64,000 nucleotides of DNA from TMP-24 sp046348855 (GCA_046348855.1 JAXMDK010000018.1:1-64000), one strand, 5' to 3'. Shown: positions 35,062 to 44,425, counted from the first letter of the stretch. The notes: generated by a model from the letters alone, not told the origin. A program made the numbers and translations.

Positions 35062-37944
35062 ATGGCTTCGTATCAGGCACGGCGGCGCGATCCCTTGGTG
35101 GATCAGAAGATGCAGGCGGCGATCGAACGACGCGGCAAGGAGCTCTTGGGCGCGATCCTGGTCGGCCTGTCGCTGCTGGTCACGATGATGCTGGCCAGCT
35201 ATTCGCCCGACGATCCCAGCTGGTTCACCGCCAGCGACAAGCCGGTCGCCAACCTGCTCGGCCCGCTGGGGGCGGCGCTGGCTGCGCCCCTGTACGTGGT
35301 GGCCGGGCGCGGGGCCTGGGGGCTGGCGCTGATGCTGCTGGTCTGGGGGGTGCGGCTGATCGCCCACCGGGGCGAGGAGCGCGCCATCGGCCGGTCGATC
35401 TTTGCGCCCATCGCAGTCGCCATGCTGTCGGTGACCTTCGCCACCCGTGCCGCCGGGCCGGGCTGGGATCAGAGCTTCGGCCTGGGCGGACTTTTTGGCG
35501 ATACCGTCCTTGGCGCGCTTCTGGGCGTGGTGCCGGAAAGCGGCAGCGTCAGCCTGGCGATGACCTTCCTCGCCCTCGGGGCGGCGACCACGGCGCTTTT
35601 GCTGTTCGTCCTGGGGTTCGACCGGCAGGAACTAGCCTATCTGTCGCGGCAGGCAATCTATTGGTCGATCATCGGCTATGACCGGATGATGCAGGCGGTC
35701 GGCGCCGGCGCGGCGCTGTCGGCGCGCACCGCGCAGAACTTGCAGGAACGCAACCGCGCCCGGCGCGAGGCCCAGGCCCTGCGCGCCGAGGACGTTCGGA
35801 CTGGCGCCGACTGGAACGGCGACTTGCCCGCCGCGCCGCGCGTGGGTCCGGTCCTGCGCGCCGAGCCGCGCCTTGGCCAGGAACCCCAGCCGGCAGCGGC
35901 GCGCAAGGCGCCCGGCATCCTGCGCCGCGTGGCCGAACCGGACTATGCCGACGCCGATCCCGAACCGGAACTGGTCGAACGCCAGCCGGCCCCCGCCGTC
36001 TGGGCGACCGAAGCGCCCAGCGCCGACCATATCCGCAGCCGGATCAGCGATGCCGTGCGCCAGCGGCTGACGGCGCCGGCCGCCGAACCCGCGGCCCGGA
36101 TCGAACCGACCTTGCGCGCCGAACCGCCGCTGACCAAGCCGGCCGGCCGCCCCGCCCCGGTCGTCGCAGCCCCGGCCCCCGTCCCGGCGCAACATGCCGC
36201 GCCCGCAGCCCCCGCCTTCGACCCGGAACTGGAGCGCAACGCCTTCGCCCACCTCGACGAGGAGGAGGACGATGACGAGGCCTGGCCCGCAGGCGCCGAC
36301 TTCGATGCGCCGCCCGCCGCCCTGCCCGAAAAGCGCAACGTGGTGATGCGCGACGCCCGCAAGACCCCGGCTCCCTCGCGCCAGGCCGAGGCGGAAAAGC
36401 AGCCGCGCCTCAAGTTCGATGAACCGGCGCAGGCGGCCTATGAACTGCCGCCGCTGTCGCTTCTGACCAGCCCGGCGACGATCAAGCGCCAGCAATTGTC
36501 GGACGAGGCGCTGGAAGAAAACGCGCGGATGCTGGAAAGCGTGCTGGATGACTACGGGGTCAAGGGCGAGATCGTCTCGGTCCGCCCCGGCCCGGTCGTC
36601 ACCATGTATGAACTCGAACCCGCGCCGGGGCTGAAGGCCAGCCGCGTCATCGGCCTGGCCGACGATATCGCGCGGTCGATGTCGGCGCTGTCGGCCCGCG
36701 TCTCGACCGTGCCGGGCCGCTCGGTCATCGGCATCGAACTGCCGAACGCCCACCGTGAAAAGGTGGTCCTGCGCGAAATCCTGTCGGCCCGCGATTTCGG
36801 CGACGGCAACCACCGCCTGCCGCTGGCCTTGGGCAAGGACATCGCCGGCCAGCCGGTCGTCGCCAACCTTGCCAAGATGCCCCACCTGCTGATCGCCGGC
36901 ACCACCGGCTCGGGCAAGTCGGTCGCGATCAACACCATGATCCTGTCGCTGCTTTACAAGCTGTCACCGGCCGAATGCCGGCTGATCATGATCGACCCGA
37001 AGATGCTGGAACTTTCCGTCTATGACGGCATTCCGCATCTTCTGTCGCCCGTCGTCACCGACCCGAAAAAGGCCGTCGTCGCGCTGAAATGGGTCGTCGG
37101 CGAGATGGAGGAACGCTATCGCAAGATGTCGAAAATGGGCGTCCGCAACATCGACGGCTACAACGGCCGGGTGCGCGAGGCGCTCGCCAACGGCGAGATG
37201 TTCAAGCGCACCGTCCAGACCGGCTTTGACGAGGAAACCGGCGATCCGGTGTTCGAGACCGACGAATTCGCCCCGGTGCCGATCCCCTACATCGTCGTCA
37301 TCGTCGACGAGATGGCCGACCTGATGATGGTGGCCGGCAAGGAGATCGAGGCCTGCATCCAGCGCCTGGCGCAGATGGCGCGGGCGAGCGGCATCCACCT
37401 GATCATGGCCACCCAGCGCCCGTCCGTCGACGTCATCACCGGCACGATCAAGGCAAACTTCCCGACCCGGATTTCTTTCCAGGTCACGTCAAAGATCGAC
37501 AGCCGCACCATCCTTGGCGAACAGGGGGCCGAACAGCTTCTGGGGATGGGCGACATGCTCTACATGGCCGGGGGTTCCCGCATCACCCGCATCCACGGGC
37601 CCTTCGTGTCCGACGAGGAAGTCGAGGAAGTGGTGACGCACCTCAAGAGCTTCGGCCCGCCCGAATACATGTCGGGCGTGGTCGAAGGCCCCGACGAGGA
37701 CCGTGAAAGCGACATCGACCAGGTGCTGGGCCTCGGCGGCAACACCGATGGCGAGGACGCCTTGTATGACCAGGCGGTGGCGGTGGTGCTGAAGGACCGC
37801 AAGGTTTCCACGAGCTACATCCAGAGAAAGCTCGGCATCGGCTACAACAAGGCCGCGCGGCTGGTCGAGCAGATGGAGGAAGAGGGGCTGGTGTCGGCGG
37901 CCAACCATGTGGGCAAGCGGGAGATCCTGGTGCCGGAGCAGTAG
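35062..37944 (+). CDS. ftsK: DNA translocase FtsK
   Basis: Cell-division DNA pump of 960 residues. The N-terminal 200 residues hold four membrane segments (first near GAILVGLSLLVTMMLA). A Pro/Ala/Glu-rich linker runs to about residue 450. The motor has Walker A GTTGSGKS (613-620) and Walker B VVIVDEMADLM (D749, E750). The C-terminal gamma domain (LYDQAVAVVLKDRKVSTSYIQRKL) is a winged helix that reads KOPS sites. The start is two bases after the aminotransferase stop. The TAG stop (37942-37944) is part of the left end of a repeat element. Confidence 0.96.
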   Translation: MASYQARRRDPLVDQKMQAAIERRGKELLGAILVGLSLLVTMMLASYSPDDPSWFTASDKPVANLLGPLGAALAAPLYVVAGRGAWGLALMLLVWGVRLIAHRGEERAIGRSIFAPIAVAMLSVTFATRAAGPGWDQSFGLGGLFGDTVLGALLGVVPESGSVSLAMTFLALGAATTALLLFVLGFDRQELAYLSRQAIYWSIIGYDRMMQAVGAGAALSARTAQNLQERNRARREAQALRAEDVRTGADWNGDLPAAPRVGPVLRAEPRLGQEPQPAAARKAPGILRRVAEPDYADADPEPELVERQPAPAVWATEAPSADHIRSRISDAVRQRLTAPAAEPAARIEPTLRAEPPLTKPAGRPAPVVAAPAPVPAQHAAPAAPAFDPELERNAFAHLDEEEDDDEAWPAGADFDAPPAALPEKRNVVMRDARKTPAPSRQAEAEKQPRLKFDEPAQAAYELPPLSLLTSPATIKRQQLSDEALEENARMLESVLDDYGVKGEIVSVRPGPVVTMYELEPAPGLKASRVIGLADDIARSMSALSARVSTVPGRSVIGIELPNAHREKVVLREILSARDFGDGNHRLPLALGKDIAGQPVVANLAKMPHLLIAGTTGSGKSVAINTMILSLLYKLSPAECRLIMIDPKMLELSVYDGIPHLLSPVVTDPKKAVVALKWVVGEMEERYRKMSKMGVRNIDGYNGRVREALANGEMFKRTVQTGFDEETGDPVFETDEFAPVPIPYIVVIVDEMADLMMVAGKEIEACIQRLAQMARASGIHLIMATQRPSVDVITGTIKANFPTRISFQVTSKIDSRTILGEQGAEQLLGMGDMLYMAGGSRITRIHGPFVSDEEVEEVVTHLKSFGPPEYMSGVVEGPDEDRESDIDQVLGLGGNTDGEDALYDQAVAVVLKDRKVSTSYIQRKLGIGYNKAARLVEQMEEEGLVSAANHVGKREILVPEQ

Positions 37945-38035
37945 GGTGCGTTTCAGCGCACCGCTATTGTCGCGACATCCCGTAGCACACCCGCAACGTG
38001 GCCAGTGCCAAACGGTGTGCTGAAGCACACCCTAC
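37941..38035. repeat. 95-bp MITE-like element with imperfect terminal inverted repeats
   Basis: The left end (GTAGGGTGCG then TTTCAGCGCACC, 37941-37962) and the right end (GGTGTGCTG then AAGCACACCCTAC, 38014-38035) are inverted copies differing at three of 22 bases. Each end is also a small hairpin (GGTGCG/CGCACC and GGTGTGC/GCACACC). It has no coding capacity. The first bases supply the ftsK stop codon. Elements of the GTAGGGTG...CACCCTAC type are scattered in many genomes. Target duplication was not evident. Confidence 0.65.
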
Positions 38036-38417
38036 GAAGCCGTGCAGCGCAACAGCCGGGCGGGCGCCAGCCCACCATTGCCTCCTCATCCCCCGATTTG
38101 GCGCCCTTTGGCGCCAGCACCCAACCCCTTGCCCTTCTGCTTACGCCTGCGGGCAGCGGAACCGGCTCCCCGTCGCAACCCACCGCCCTCCCCCGAGCAG
38201 ATTTCCGCCCGCCCCGTCGGCCAATTCCCGCTTGAATTGCAACGGTTGCGTGACGCGCGATCACGCGATCTTGACCGGAATTGAAAGAAGCGTAGGAAAA
38301 TTGCCCCGTGGGGCTGACTTTTGCGGCCGGGGCTGCGCTGGCGAATCGCCGGGGCGAGCGCGGCACTTCTGCTGAATTTCTGCGTGAAACGAATCTGCTT
38401 GGTGGGGGCCAGTGGCG
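38036..38417. other. Non-coding stretch between the repeat and the glycosyltransferase gene
   Basis: About 380 bases without a credible gene; the small frames present lack ribosome sites and family features. It contains a perfect hairpin (TGGCGCC-CTTT-GGCGCCA, 38099-38116), an inverted repeat GCGTGA/TCACGC near 38250, and a possible promoter with TTGACC at 38271 and a poor -10 about 16 bases later. It is probably the leader of the downstream glycosyltransferase gene. Confidence 0.5.
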
Positions 38418-40043
38418 ATGTCGTTGTTCAGACTTCTTGGCAATTATCATGTTCTCGACCTGACGCCGGCGACCGACCGCTCACCCTTACCCACCGCACC
38501 GAGCCTTGGCGAAAAATACACCTATGTCGGCCGCAGCGTCGGCTTCCTGATCCTGTTCTCGGTCCTCAGCCTGAGCTGCATCACGCTCAGCACCTTCCAG
38601 CTCTACAAGGACAATGCCTGGCTGTTCCCGTTCTTCCTGCTGCTGGCCTATACGGTCGTCTATTTCCTGATCTCGCTCAGGATCAATTTCCTGACCAAGG
38701 ACTTCGACCTGTGGGCGCATCAGGACATGGTGTGGAACTGGCAGCCCCGCCGCTATCCGACCGTCGACGTGTTCCTGCCCAACTGCGGCGAGCCGGTGGC
38801 GGTGCTGCGCAACACCTGGGACGGGGTCGCGGCGATGGCGCGCGCTTACAGGGGCAGGGTCACGGTCCATTGCCTGGACGATGCCCACCGGCCGGCGGTG
38901 CGGGCGATGGCGGCGGACTACGGGTTCGTCTATCACGCCCGCCCCGACCGCGGCTGGTTCAAGAAGGCGGGGAACCTGCGCTACGGCTACCGCCATTCGT
39001 CGAGCGACTTCATCGCGATCTTCGACGCCGACTTCCGCCCGCGCCACGATTTCCTGAATGAACTCCTGCCCTATCTCGACCGCGACCCGCGGCTGGGCAT
39101 CGTGCAGTCGCCGCAGTATTTCGCCTTCGACGCCAGGCAGAACTGGCTGGAGCGTGGCGCCGGCGCGGTGCAGGAACTGTTCTACCGGGCAATCCAGGTG
39201 TCGCGGCAGGCCCATGGCGGTGCGATCTGCGTCGGCAGCAACGCCATCTACCGCCGCGCGGCGCTGGACGACATCGGCGGCACCACGCTCATCGAACATT
39301 CCGAGGATGTGCACACCGGGTTCGACCTGCGCCGCAAGGGCTGGGGCCTGCAATATGTGCCGCTGGTGCTGGCCAAGGGCCTCTGCCCCAGCGAGCTGAA
39401 CGCCTTCTTCAAGCAGCAATACCGCTGGTGCGCGGGCTCGATGAGCCTGCTCAGTTCGGCCAAGTTCTGGCGGACGCGGCTGCCGGTGATGACGCGGCTG
39501 TGCTACTTCAGCGGCTTCATGTACTACATCCACACGGCGATCTACGCGCTGTTCACCCCGGTCATCCCGCTGGTGATGCTGCTGTCGCTGCCCGACGAGA
39601 TCCGGCTGGCCAACTATCTGCTGATCTTCCCCTCCATCGTCTACATGCACCTGATCCTGCCCTTGTGGCACCGCAAGCCGATGGGGATCGAGGCGGCCTC
39701 GACCCGGATCGTGTTCGGCTGGGCGCATCTGCTGGCGATCTGGGACAAGTTCACCGACCATCTGCAGGAATGGCAGCCGACCGGGGCGGCGCACGGCAAG
39801 GACAAGAACTACCGGCTGTTCCGCGCCGGGGTCTTCGCCTTCAATTTCGTCCCGGCGGCAGTGTGGGTGGTTGCGGCAGCCTGGTACATGGCAACCCGGT
39901 CGGCCGCCGACTTTGCGCCGATCTTCTTTCTGGGGCTTTACTATTTCTTCTCGGTCCTGAAGGTCGCCGCCTACCGCGAGGCCCTGCCCGACTCGGCGCC
40001 CGACGCGCGGGCCCTTTATCTCAGCGAAGCGATGCGCTGCTGA
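38418..40043 (+). CDS. Cellulose-synthase-like GT2 membrane glycosyltransferase
   Basis: Membrane glycosyltransferase of 541 residues. Two N-terminal transmembrane segments precede a cytoplasmic GT2 domain with VDVFLPNCGEP, the DAD of IFDADFRP, EHSEDVHTGFD and the QQYRWCAGS product-binding motif (Q-x2-RW type). Four or five more membrane segments follow. This is the catalytic arrangement of BcsA, but there is no PilZ domain and no bcsB, bcsZ or bcsC gene nearby, so it probably makes another beta-linked polysaccharide or glycolipid. The ATG at 38418 has GGGGG nine bases upstream; a GTG at 38412 is an alternative. It interrupts the usual ftsK-lolA pairing. Confidence 0.88.
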   Translation: MSLFRLLGNYHVLDLTPATDRSPLPTAPSLGEKYTYVGRSVGFLILFSVLSLSCITLSTFQLYKDNAWLFPFFLLLAYTVVYFLISLRINFLTKDFDLWAHQDMVWNWQPRRYPTVDVFLPNCGEPVAVLRNTWDGVAAMARAYRGRVTVHCLDDAHRPAVRAMAADYGFVYHARPDRGWFKKAGNLRYGYRHSSSDFIAIFDADFRPRHDFLNELLPYLDRDPRLGIVQSPQYFAFDARQNWLERGAGAVQELFYRAIQVSRQAHGGAICVGSNAIYRRAALDDIGGTTLIEHSEDVHTGFDLRRKGWGLQYVPLVLAKGLCPSELNAFFKQQYRWCAGSMSLLSSAKFWRTRLPVMTRLCYFSGFMYYIHTAIYALFTPVIPLVMLLSLPDEIRLANYLLIFPSIVYMHLILPLWHRKPMGIEAASTRIVFGWAHLLAIWDKFTDHLQEWQPTGAAHGKDKNYRLFRAGVFAFNFVPAAVWVVAAAWYMATRSAADFAPIFFLGLYYFFSVLKVAAYREALPDSAPDARALYLSEAMRC

Positions 40044-40122
40044 TCGGGCCGGGAAGGCAAGGCCCCGCCGCCCGCATCCGGCGGTTATTCCCTAACCGGC
40101 GAGCCTGCCCTACATAGGGCCC

Positions 40123-40743
40123 ATGATGAACCCGCGCTTCCTGATCCTCGCCGCCGTCCTTGCCGCCGCCCCGGTCCTTGGCCCCCGGGCGGCCCTGGCC
40201 GACGAAATCCCGCTGTCGACGCTGTCGGCCTATCTCGACGGGCTGACCACCGCCGAAACCACCTTCCGCCAGATCAACCCCGATGGGTCGTCCTCGTCCG
40301 GCAGGGTCATCATCGTCCGGCCGGGGCGGATGCGATTCGAATATGCCAAGCCCGACCGGACGCTGGTTCTGGCCTCGGCCGGATCGGTGGCGATCTTCGA
40401 TCCCAAGTCGAACCAGCCGCCCGAGCAATATCCGCTGGCCAAGACACCGCTGAACCTGATCCTCGGGGCGAACATCGACCTGGCGACGACGAAGATGGTG
40501 GTCGGCCACCGCGAAGAGGGCCAGTTGACGCTGGTCACCGCCCAGGACCCGGCGCATCCCGAATATGGCCAGCTGGAACTGGGCTTCAGCGCCGATCCGG
40601 TGGCGCTGCGGCAATGGGTGGTCACCGACGGCAACGGGGCGCAGACGATCGTGCTGCTGGATGCCCTGAAGACCGGGGGCAGCTATGCGCCCCAGGTCTT
40701 TTCGATCGCCGGCGAAACCGAGGCGCGGCTGCACAAGCGCTGA
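40123..40743 (+). CDS. lolA: Outer-membrane lipoprotein carrier protein LolA
   Basis: Periplasmic lipoprotein chaperone of 206 residues. The signal peptide (LILAAVLAAAPVLGPRAALA) ends before DEIPLSTLSAYLDGL. The LolA half-barrel signature includes TAETTFRQINPDGSSSSGRVIIVRPGRMRFEY, with the Arg in the MRFEY segment lining the cavity. It takes lipoproteins from LolCDE to the outer membrane. Proximity to ftsK is typical. Confidence 0.9.
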   Translation: MMNPRFLILAAVLAAAPVLGPRAALADEIPLSTLSAYLDGLTTAETTFRQINPDGSSSSGRVIIVRPGRMRFEYAKPDRTLVLASAGSVAIFDPKSNQPPEQYPLAKTPLNLILGANIDLATTKMVVGHREEGQLTLVTAQDPAHPEYGQLELGFSADPVALRQWVVTDGNGAQTIVLLDALKTGGSYAPQVFSIAGETEARLHKR

Positions 40744-40757
40744 GCGCCCGCCCGCGG

Positions 40758-41333
40758 TCAAAGGCGGCCGCAGGCGATCAGCTGGCGCTGATAGCGGTCG
40801 GCGCGGTCGTTGACGGCAGCCGACACCCGCAGAAGCCAGGCCTTGTCGTTGTGGCTGCCGCGCTGATAGCCGGCGATGCCTTCGTGATAGGCCAGATACT
40901 GGTTGGCGGCGTCATACTTGGAAATGCCCAGCTTCTGCGACGCCTGGTCCATGTACCAGCCGATGAAATCGGCCGCATCCTGGATGTTGTTGCGGCGCGC
41001 GCCGTAGTTGCCGGTGGCCTGGCGGTAATCCTCCCAGGCGCCGTCGATCGCCTGGCTATAGCCATAGGCCGAGGTCTGGCGCCCGGTGGGGATGAAGCCC
41101 AGGAAGAAGGTGCGCGGGGTCTTGGCGTTGCCGACGAATTTCGATTCCTGGTAGATCGTCGCCATCTGCACATGGACCGGCACGCCCCAGCGGCGTTCGG
41201 AATCCTGCATGGCCGGCAGGAAGTTGGGGCGTTCATCGGCCAGTGCGCAGGCGTCGTCCAGATTGCGCGGCGGCGTATGCCCGCCACACGACACCAATAG
41301 CAACAACACCCCCAAGCGAAGGTATTTTCTCAT
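40758..41333 (-). CDS. Lytic transglycosylase (SLT-domain) lipoprotein
   Basis: Protein of 191 residues with a lipoprotein signal (LLLLVSC, Cys16 as the lipid site). The SLT-like domain has the catalytic Glu63 in IYQESKFVG, followed by SAYGYSQAIDGAWEDYR and YLAYHEGIAGY, matching the lysozyme-like fold. It probably cleaves peptidoglycan from the outer-membrane side. It converges with lolA at a gap of 14 bases. Confidence 0.87.
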   Translation of the reverse strand: MRKYLRLGVLLLLVSCGGHTPPRNLDDACALADERPNFLPAMQDSERRWGVPVHVQMATIYQESKFVGNAKTPRTFFLGFIPTGRQTSAYGYSQAIDGAWEDYRQATGNYGARRNNIQDAADFIGWYMDQASQKLGISKYDAANQYLAYHEGIAGYQRGSHNDKAWLLRVSAAVNDRADRYQRQLIACGRL

Positions 41334-41504
41334 CCTGCCTCTCGTCGTCTGCTCGTTCTTTTTTGGTCACACTAGCGGATTTCGCCGGGTTTGGGAATGG
41401 CAGGCGACGTCGGAAACCTAACAGACTGTTTCCCTTTGAAATGGCCGCGTTGATGGACTTCCGGCCGGCGGAGGCGTAAAAATTGTGCCAGGGGCTGACA
41501 GATT

Positions 41505-41831
41505 ATGCTTAAGACGCACGCCAAATATCATTTGGGGCAAGTACTCCGCCATCGCAAACACGCGTTCCGTGGCGTGGTGTTCGATGTGGATGCGATGTTT
41601 GCCAACACCGAAGAATGGTACGAGGCGATCCCTGCCGAGAGCCGGCCGTCGAAGGACCAGCCCTTCTATCACCTTCTGGCCGAAAACAGCGACAATTTCT
41701 ATGTCGCCTACGTGTCGGAGCAGAACCTGGTGCCGGACAGTTCCGGCGAACCTGTCGGCCATCCCGACCTGCCCGACCTCTTCGGCGATTTCGAGGATGG
41801 CCGCTATCCGCTGCATTTCCACCTGAACTAG
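41505..41831 (+). CDS. hspQ: Heat-shock protein HspQ (hemimethylated-DNA-binding YccV-like)
   Basis: Protein of 108 residues with the HspQ pattern AKYHLGQVLRHRKHAFRGVVFDVD, FYHLLAENSDNFYVAYVSEQNL and a C-terminal FEDGRYPLHFHLN. In enterobacteria HspQ enhances Lon protease and has been reported to bind hemimethylated DNA. The ATG has GGGG about twelve bases upstream, which is weak. It ends ten bases before the convergent gamma-glutamyltransferase gene. Confidence 0.9.
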   Translation: MLKTHAKYHLGQVLRHRKHAFRGVVFDVDAMFANTEEWYEAIPAESRPSKDQPFYHLLAENSDNFYVAYVSEQNLVPDSSGEPVGHPDLPDLFGDFEDGRYPLHFHLN

Positions 41832-41841
41832 GCGCTGCCGG

Positions 41842-43422
41842 TCAGTAGCCCACCGCAATCCCGTCTTTTCGGGGGTCCGACCCGCCGATCAGGATGCCGC
41901 GCGCGGCGTCGATCCAGATCGCCTGCGCGCCGCCCAGTGGTTCGTCGGGAACCGATACCCGATGGCCCATCGCCGCCAGATCCCGACGCACCGCCTCGGG
42001 GTAGCCGCGCTCGACCAGCAGCCCGGTCGGGTTGGCAAAGCTGCGCGGCGCGTCGATGGCGTCTTGCAGGTCCATCCCGTAGGTCAGCAGGTTGGTCACC
42101 AGCCGCGCGTGGCCGGTCGGCTGATAGCCGCCGCCCATCACCCCGAACGGCATCACCACCCGCCCCTGATGGCCCAGCATCGCCGGAATGATCGTATGGA
42201 GCGGCCGCTTGCCGCCCGCCGCCTCATTCGGATGGCCGGGCTTCAGCGAAAAGCCCGCGCCACGGTTCTGGAACAGGATGCCGAACCGATCCGAAGCGAT
42301 GCCCGCACCGAAGCCCCAGTAGATCGAATAGATCAGCGACACCGCCATCCGGTCGCGGTCGACCACGGTGATATAGACCGTGTCGCGGTGGATGGCCTCG
42401 GTCCTTGGCGCCACCTCGGGCCCGGCGCGCCTTGGGTCGATCAGCGCCGCCAGCCGGTCGGCGGTAGCCGGGGCCAGCATGTGATCCAGCCGCAGGGGTC
42501 GGGCCGGATCGGCGATGAACCTGTCGCGTGCGTCATGGGCCAGCTTCGCCGCCTCGGCCTCGAGATGGGCGCGGGTCGTGCCCAGGGGATCGAGCGCCGC
42601 CAGGTCGAACCGCGCCAGGATGTTCAGGATCAGGATCGCCGTCGCGCCCTGCCCGTTCGGCGGATGCTCCAGCAGTTCGTGCCCGGCAAAGGTTCCGGTG
42701 ACCGGATCGCCCCAGTCGCAACGGGTCGCGGCGAAATCGGCGGTGGTGTGGGGGCCGCCCAGCGCCTGCAGGCTGGCCACCATGTCGTCGGCCACCGCGC
42801 CTTCGTAAAAGCCAGCACGGCCCTCGGCGGCGATGCGGCGCAGAACCTCGGCCTGGCCGGGGGCGCGGAACAGGCTGCCGACCTCGGGCGGGCGGTCGCC
42901 GGGCAGGTAATGGCGGCGAGCCGCGCCCGACAAGCGCGCCGCATCGCCCCCCCAGTCGAAGGCCACGCGCGGCGCGACCGGAATGCCTTCGTCCGCATAG
43001 CGGATCGCCGGGGCCAGCACCGCATCCAGCCCCAGCCGCCCCCAGTCGGCCGACAGCCGGCAAAAGGCATCGACCGCGCCGGGGATCGTCACCGCATCGA
43101 CGCCCTCGGTCGGCACCGCCGCCAGCCCGCGCGCCCGTAGCGTGTCGGCCGACAGTCCGGCCGGGGCGCGGCCCGAGCCGTTCAGCGCCAGCACCTTCTC
43201 GCCACCCGCCGGCTTGACCAGCACGAAGCAGTCGCCGCCGAGGCCGGCCATCTGCGGCTCGGCCAGCCCGAGAAGAACCGCTCCGGCGATTGCCGCGTCG
43301 GCGGCATTGCCGCCGGCCTTCAGGATGGCGATGGCGGCTTCGGCCGCCAGAGGATGCGAGGTCGCACAGATGCCGTTGACCGCATAGACGGCCGAGCGGC
43401 CGGGCAGGTGGAAATCGCGCAT
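41842..43422 (-). CDS. ggt: Gamma-glutamyltransferase-family (Ntn) hydrolase
   Basis: Enzyme of 526 residues. The large-subunit part has ATSHPLAAEAAIAILKAGGNAADAAIA and GLGGDCF; autoprocessing should occur before T348 in the sequence HRDTVYITVVD, which becomes the N-terminal nucleophile. The small subunit shows PLHTIIPAM and MPFGVMGGGYQPTGHA. No signal peptide is obvious, so it may be cytoplasmic, unlike E. coli Ggt; a related cephalosporin-acylase-like amidase is the alternative. It stands alone. Confidence 0.85.
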   Translation of the reverse strand: MRDFHLPGRSAVYAVNGICATSHPLAAEAAIAILKAGGNAADAAIAGAVLLGLAEPQMAGLGGDCFVLVKPAGGEKVLALNGSGRAPAGLSADTLRARGLAAVPTEGVDAVTIPGAVDAFCRLSADWGRLGLDAVLAPAIRYADEGIPVAPRVAFDWGGDAARLSGAARRHYLPGDRPPEVGSLFRAPGQAEVLRRIAAEGRAGFYEGAVADDMVASLQALGGPHTTADFAATRCDWGDPVTGTFAGHELLEHPPNGQGATAILILNILARFDLAALDPLGTTRAHLEAEAAKLAHDARDRFIADPARPLRLDHMLAPATADRLAALIDPRRAGPEVAPRTEAIHRDTVYITVVDRDRMAVSLIYSIYWGFGAGIASDRFGILFQNRGAGFSLKPGHPNEAAGGKRPLHTIIPAMLGHQGRVVMPFGVMGGGYQPTGHARLVTNLLTYGMDLQDAIDAPRSFANPTGLLVERGYPEAVRRDLAAMGHRVSVPDEPLGGAQAIWIDAARGILIGGSDPRKDGIAVGY

Positions 43423-43969
43423 CGTTCGCCCCCGTTCGGACTGCCTTTGGCTCAGCCTAGGCCGGTTTCGGCACGGCGGGAAGCCGGTTGTGCGGTGCCG
43501 GCGGGCCTACATATCGACGCGCCGCCGAGACACATCCTGCCGATGGGGAAAGTCCCCGGCGACGCCTGAGGGGCGGATGGCGCGCGCCGGGGGAAGCCCA
43601 TGTCGGAAGCTACCGGGCAACGATCACAGCCCGGAGTGGCAGAAATTCGGGCGCGACAGGGAAATAACAAGGCACATTCTGGCAGGATTGTTGCGAGTGG
43701 GTCAAAGATCGGTGCTGAGGCAACAGTGGCTGGAGAGGATCGGGCAGGGTGCCGACCTTGAGCACGGCCGGCCCAGCAGTTCACCTCAGCGAGCGGCAGC
43801 CCGCCAACCCGCGCTGGGCCCTCACTCGGGGCGCGTGTCGTGAGTTCCAGCATGACCTGACTGGCAATCTTCGACCGGAGACGCCGGCATCGGTCGGGCA
43901 GCCCGCCGCCGACGCTCCGGTAGCATATTGCCACGCCGTAGATCAGCCACTGTACCGCCCACCCCTTGC
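43423..43969. other. Intergenic stretch of about 550 bases without a recognisable gene
   Basis: Several overlapping frames span this region on both strands, the longest on the minus strand (43452-43973, 173 codons), but none shows a family motif, a good ribosome site or steady codon use. The part around 43640-43740 is locally less G+C rich than its neighbours. It may be the eroded remnant of a gene or insertion element; I cannot identify which. Confidence 0.4.
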
Positions 43970-44425
43970 TCACACCGCCACCGCCAGCGGCACCCCAAAG
44001 CGCAGCCGGTTGACGCCCTGCCGCCGGTCGTAGGCCAGATCCTCGGTCATCGCCCGGATCAGCGCCCAGCCCCAGCCGCCTTCGGGCAGATCCCCGGCCT
44101 GGCCGGCGATGGCGGCAAGCGGCGGGTCCGGCGGTGCCAGGCCCGGCATCGCCTGCCCGCGATCCTCGACCAGGCAGCCAAGCCGGGCCGGTTCGCGCCA
44201 GATCGTCAAGCTGATCGGGCCACCGGGCTGGCCGGCATAGGCATGTTCGACGATATTGTTCAGCACTTCGGCCAGGGTCAGCTCCAGCGCCCCGGCGTCC
44301 TCGGCGGTGATCTGCCGGGCAAAGCGCGCCACGGCCCGGCGCAGGACCGACCTGACCTCGCCCAACTCGGCGCGGAACCGGAAGGCGGCGCGCTCGGCCG
44401 GCGCGGCCGACAGGTCATTGGCCAT
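43970..44425 (-). CDS. Anti-sigma-factor-type histidine-kinase-like ATPase (RsbW/SpoIIAB family)
   Basis: Protein of 151 residues from the ATG MANDLSAAPAE. It has the N-box TLAEVLNNIVEHAYAG, a G1-type LVEDRGQAMPGL and the ATP-lid segment PEGGWGWALIRAMTEDLAYDR. These proteins bind and phosphorylate a STAS antagonist and sequester a sigma factor or partner. The start overlaps the STAS gene by 11 bases, so the two are co-translated. No sigma factor or PP2C phosphatase is adjacent; partners must be elsewhere. A TTG start at 44464 is a weaker option. Confidence 0.85.
   Translation of the reverse strand: MANDLSAAPAERAAFRFRAELGEVRSVLRRAVARFARQITAEDAGALELTLAEVLNNIVEHAYAGQPGGPISLTIWREPARLGCLVEDRGQAMPGLAPPDPPLAAIAGQAGDLPEGGWGWALIRAMTEDLAYDRRQGVNRLRFGVPLAVAV

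Noticed and set aside
31211..35080. Open frame of 1289 codons on the minus strand
   Set aside because: It runs antisense through the UbiH, amidase and aminotransferase genes. Its product is a low-complexity Arg/Gly/Pro-rich chain, the usual shadow of high-GC coding DNA.
38418..40043. Cellulose synthase bcsA
   Set aside because: No PilZ domain and no bcsB, bcsZ or bcsC nearby, so only a cellulose-synthase-like GT2 assignment is justified.
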